From: Bacillota bacterium | GTDB lineage: Bacteria > Bacillota > Clostridia > Acetivibrionales > JAEZXR01 | Length of the DNA stretch: 62,163 bases | NCBI GenBank assembly: GCA_023419605.1 | Contig: JAEZXR010000022.1 | Coordinates: forward strand, 1-62,163 | Direction: 5' to 3' | Shown: positions 59,699-62,163 of the stretch, one piece after another | How positions within the stretch are numbered: position 1 is the stretch's first letter | Layout of the letters: every line of letters begins with the position of its first letter | Made by a program: the position numbers and the translations under genes | Notes under the pieces: generated by a model | Told to the model about the DNA's origin: nothing | Database searches by the model: none | What the model saw: the letters and a program-made list of their open reading frames with translations, nothing else

Positions 59699-60013
59699 AT
59701 GTCCGGTGAATTGAGGCTACATGAAGAGAGACATGAAAATTATATACTGGTTTCAGTATCAGGTGAGGTAGACATATATACATCCCAGAACTTAAAAGAT
59801 ACCCTGTACACGATAATTGATACAAACCAATGTGATCTGAAAATTGACTGCAGCGGACTGAATTATATAGACAGTACGGGTTTAGGGATATTCGTGGGAG
59901 CTTTAAAAAAAGCAAAACAATATGAAAAAAGGATTTTTATTTTAGGCTTAAAGGATAACATAAAAAAACTGTTTCTTATCACAGGGTTGGACAAAGTCTT
60001 TGTTCTGGAGTAA
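59699..60013 (+). CDS. Anti-sigma factor antagonist (STAS, RsbV/SpoIIAA type)
   Basis: A 104-residue STAS-domain protein. The phosphorylated serine is Ser59 in NYIDSTGLGIFVGALK. In the unphosphorylated state it would bind the anti-sigma factor and free the sigma factor encoded two genes downstream. It is the first gene of a compact antagonist, anti-sigma and sigma set. The leader 59596-59698 is very AT-rich with several TATAAT-like boxes. Confidence 0.9.
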   Translation: MSGELRLHEERHENYILVSVSGEVDIYTSQNLKDTLYTIIDTNQCDLKIDCSGLNYIDSTGLGIFVGALKKAKQYEKRIFILGLKDNIKKLFLITGLDKVFVLE

Positions 60014-60036
60014 ATTATTGATATAGGAGTGACGGG

Positions 60037-60429
60037 ATGAGTACTGATTTAGATAAGGTTAAACTTACACTGCCCTTCAAAGCGGAATATGTTAGCATGG
60101 CGAGATTGCTGTCTTCCGGAATGGCAAATAGAGTGGGCTTTGATATCGACATCATAGAAGATATTAAAGTAGCGGTAGCCGAGGTGTGCAATAGGTTTGT
60201 GAAAATCGGGAGTCAAAGTGTTGAGAACTACGAGGTAGTTTTCGAGGTTTCGGATAAAGGGCTGAATATAGTATTTTATTGCGAGGATAAAAACTTGCAC
60301 TGCATTTTTGAAAATGATGAAGATGGACTGGGTGCTGCAATAATAAATGCTTTAATGGATGAGGTGGAATTCTGTTCCGAAAATGAGTATATATTATCCA
60401 TGTTTAAAGCAATTGAGGGGAATTTTTAA
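60037..60429 (+). CDS. Anti-sigma factor (RsbW-type serine kinase, degenerate ATP site)
   Basis: A 130-residue GHKL-fold protein in the position of RsbW. The N-box region reads VAVAEVCNRFVKIG where family members have a conserved Asn-Ala-x-x-His, and the DxGxG box is missing (YCEDKNLHCIF). Only the late GLGAAIINALMDEV resembles the G2 box. It may still bind sigma yet be a weak or inactive kinase. The stop overlaps the sigma gene start (TAATG), which implies translational coupling. Confidence 0.82.
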   Translation: MSTDLDKVKLTLPFKAEYVSMARLLSSGMANRVGFDIDIIEDIKVAVAEVCNRFVKIGSQSVENYEVVFEVSDKGLNIVFYCEDKNLHCIFENDEDGLGAAIINALMDEVEFCSENEYILSMFKAIEGNF

Positions 60430-61193
60430 TGGAAGATAACAAGGATACGATTATAATAAACAGTGTTATTGATGAAGATGAAGCGTTATTTTCTAAATAC
60501 AAGGCAGCGCCTGGTGTAGAAAATCGGAATGATATTGTAAAAAAATATCTGTATCTTGCTGAAATCATATCCAAAAAGTTCTTAAACAGAGGCATGGATT
60601 ATGAGGATATATACCAGGTAGCGTGTCTGGCTTTGATAAAAGCGGTAGAACGGTTTAGCATGGACAAAGGTGTTAAATTCGTGAGCTTTGCTACGCCTAC
60701 CATCATTGGAGAAATAAAGCGGTTTTTCCGTGATAAAGCTGCCACCATACGGATACCCAGAAGGATTTATGAAGTCTACCAGAAGGTAAATCATGCCAGA
60801 GATCACCTTTCACAGACGCTGCAACGGGCTCCCAGAGTGGATGAAATCGCTGCATACCTTGATATAAGCGAGGAAACTGTGCTGGAAATCATTGAATCCT
60901 GGAACGCTTATAATATGCAGTCCTTCGACCAAAATGCATTTGCGGATGATGACCTGGAGCTGCACGAAACCATCGGGGCCGAAGATGCGACTTTTGAAAG
61001 AATCGAGAACAGGGATTTTCTGGAAAAAAGCCTTAATAAATTCAATGAGGTAGAAAAACGCTTTATTGTAATGCGTTATTTAAACAATAAAACCCAGAAG
61101 GAAATTGCAGACAAACTGGGAGTATCGCAGATGTATGTGTCCCGAATGGAGAGGAAAGTAATCGAAAGATTTAAAACCATATTATCCAAATAA
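60429..61193 (+). CDS. RNA polymerase sigma factor, SigB/SigF/SigG group
   Basis: A 254-residue group 3 sigma-70 factor. Region 2 is DYEDIYQVACLALIKAVERF plus KFVSFATPTIIGEIKRFFRDK, region 3 starts at RIPRRIYEVYQKVNHA, and region 4 carries the helix-turn-helix KTQKEIADKLGVSQMYVSRMERKVIERF. The GEIKRFFRDK segment is typical of sigma-B-type factors. Gene order antagonist, anti-sigma, sigma matches both the stress sigB and sporulation sigF operons; the residue pattern favours sigB. Confidence 0.9.
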   Translation: MEDNKDTIIINSVIDEDEALFSKYKAAPGVENRNDIVKKYLYLAEIISKKFLNRGMDYEDIYQVACLALIKAVERFSMDKGVKFVSFATPTIIGEIKRFFRDKAATIRIPRRIYEVYQKVNHARDHLSQTLQRAPRVDEIAAYLDISEETVLEIIESWNAYNMQSFDQNAFADDDLELHETIGAEDATFERIENRDFLEKSLNKFNEVEKRFIVMRYLNNKTQKEIADKLGVSQMYVSRMERKVIERFKTILSK

Positions 61194-61268
61194 TTTGCCG
61201 GAGCTGTAGAGGTGCTTGACAAAGAGGATGTATGTTCAGTACCGATATGAGGATGATCACCATAAATG

Positions 61269-61305
61269 CCTTACATAGTATATTTATTATGTAAGGATTT
61301 TGTTT
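61269..61305 (+). terminator. Terminator after the sigma factor gene
   Basis: CCTTACATA and TATGTAAGG form a 9-bp stem followed by ATTTTGTTT. Confidence 0.65.
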
Positions 61306-61366
61306 ATACAGTAATAATGTGGGGTAATACTTATTACAAGTTAAATTGTTATGGAGATGGAAGGCA

Positions 61367-61813
61367 TTGAAAACCTTAAAATCGTATAAAAACAGAATAC
61401 CTAGCGATATCAGCATCATATGCAGTACAGTGCAGGAAATTATCGACTACCTTCAAAATAGCGAAGGTGCAATTGCGGAATGCTGTTTGTTTGAGTTAAA
61501 AGTTATCTTGAATGAATTGATAATAAACGCAGTTAAGCATGGAAATCAATGTTCCCCTGACAAATATGTTGATATAATAGCAGGGATGTGTCCTGGAAAG
61601 TATGTATACGTGATTGTAGAGGATCAGGGCGAAGGCTACGATTACAATAAAATTATGGTAAACAACAATGAATGCTCCGACCCATTTACCTGCCTGTTTG
61701 ATTTGAAGGAAACAGGCAGAGGAATTATGATTGTAAAGAACCTTTGTGAAAGCCTACGATTTAATAAGAGTGGAAATAAGGTTGTAGTTCTAAAAAAGCT
61801 CGTTGCACAGTAG
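61367..61813 (+). CDS. RsbW/SpoIIAB-like serine kinase with intact ATP site
   Basis: A 148-residue GHKL ATPase. The N-box LNELIINAVKHGNQ, the G1 box EDQGEGYDYNKI and the G2 box TGRGIMIVKNLCESL are all present, so it should bind ATP. TTG at 61367 is preferred with GGAG ten bases upstream; a TTG at 61346 would add seven residues. It follows the sigma gene after a terminator. It may supply the kinase activity that the degenerate RsbW at 60037 lacks, or serve a different partner. Confidence 0.82.
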   Translation: MKTLKSYKNRIPSDISIICSTVQEIIDYLQNSEGAIAECCLFELKVILNELIINAVKHGNQCSPDKYVDIIAGMCPGKYVYVIVEDQGEGYDYNKIMVNNNECSDPFTCLFDLKETGRGIMIVKNLCESLRFNKSGNKVVVLKKLVAQ

Positions 61814-61986
61814 AAATTGAAAGTAATGCAGAATATTTCGGTGTATTACCGAGAAATGAAGGAATAAATTTGAATATTCAGGTATAATGATGGTAAGTTA
61901 AGGTTGAAAAGTGCTCCCTCTAAATGTTATAGTATTAAAGCTGTCGCCAATGAAAAACACTTGATAAAAGAAATTGCAAAAAGGTG

Positions 61987-62015
61987 TTGACAAAGGCAAG
62001 GTGGTATGATAACAT
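61987..62015 (+). promoter_or_regulatory. Strong promoter, probably of an rRNA operon
   Basis: TTGACA, 17 bp, TAACAT, with an extended-type TGGTATGAT overlapping. No ORF follows. The gap 61814-61986 before it shows no other clear feature. Confidence 0.6.
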
Positions 62016-62163
62016 GTAAAAGTCGCTCGCAAGAGTGCAACTGGACTTTGAAAAGTAAACAGTGTAAAAGTTAAGAAATAACTCGTTAATAAATTTGAGT
62101 TACTTGTAACTACAAGTCAGTAAATAGTAATTTGAGCCTAACAGGCGATCAAATAAAAGTATA
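62016..62163 (+). other. Probable 5' leader of an rRNA operon, cut by the window end
   Basis: The stretch contains GGACTTTGAAAAGTAAACAG, which resembles the boxA-like antitermination sequence found in rRNA leaders of Firmicutes. Further on are short hairpins (GAGTTACTTGTAACTACAAG region; GCCTAACAGGC). No coding capacity is seen. The 16S gene itself is not in the window. Confidence 0.5.

Overview
The window looks like a chromosome segment from an endospore-forming Gram-positive anaerobe, most likely class Clostridia. The evidence is the cortex-lytic enzyme SleB with a group of small spore-type hydrophobic proteins, an LPXTG protein with its sortase, a sigma-B-type sigma factor with STAS and anti-sigma partners, a c-di-GMP-I riboswitch, strong AGGAGG ribosome binding sites with frequent GTG and TTG starts, and moderate GC content. 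I cannot name the genus.

Layout. Positions 1-2340 carry cell-surface genes: the tail of an LPXTG protein, a sortase, and a c-di-GMP riboswitch ahead of a secreted transglutaminase-like protein. Positions 2500-4850 hold an AAA ATPase, small genes and a cluster of repeats. Positions 4851-16279 are the most interesting block. A four-gene Opu-type betaine ABC importer is followed by homologues of urocanate hydratase, a DUF917 (thiohydantoin desulfurase) protein, a histidine ammonia-lyase homologue lacking the MIO-forming serine, an IclR regulator, a hydantoinase and an N-carbamoyl-amino-acid hydrolase. Together they match, step for step, a route for importing ergothioneine (or an S-methylated relative) and degrading it to glutamate, trimethylamine and a sulfur product. 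The hydantoinase gene has one in-frame TAA, so the route may be recently broken in this strain.

Positions 16400-32000 hold mostly housekeeping genes: pcrA, a flavoprotein, a methyltransferase, uvsE, a Crp/Fnr regulator, fruK, a response regulator with a GGDEF domain, tex with a highly structured leader, an acetyltransferase and an AI-2E-type membrane protein. Positions 32136-48151 are a carbohydrate block: a DeoR regulator, a fused E1 plus E2 and E3 of a 2-oxo-acid dehydrogenase complex, a zinc alcohol dehydrogenase, a short-chain dehydrogenase, a PHP protein, and a rhamnose operon (AraC regulator, rhaB, ASRT-family protein, rhaA, class II aldolase).

Positions 48372-59567 combine a cell-wall amidase, SleB, small spore-envelope candidates and a thiol-redox module (CcdA, TlpA-like, Trx-TrxR fusion and a second TrxR-like flavoenzyme). 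Positions 59699-61813 are an RsbV-RsbW-SigB-type module with a second RsbW-like kinase. The window ends in a strong promoter and a sequence resembling an rRNA operon leader.

Several intergenic spaces hold palindromic or structured elements. One ~101-bp palindrome family has three members, each directly in front of the ribosome binding site of a plus-strand gene.
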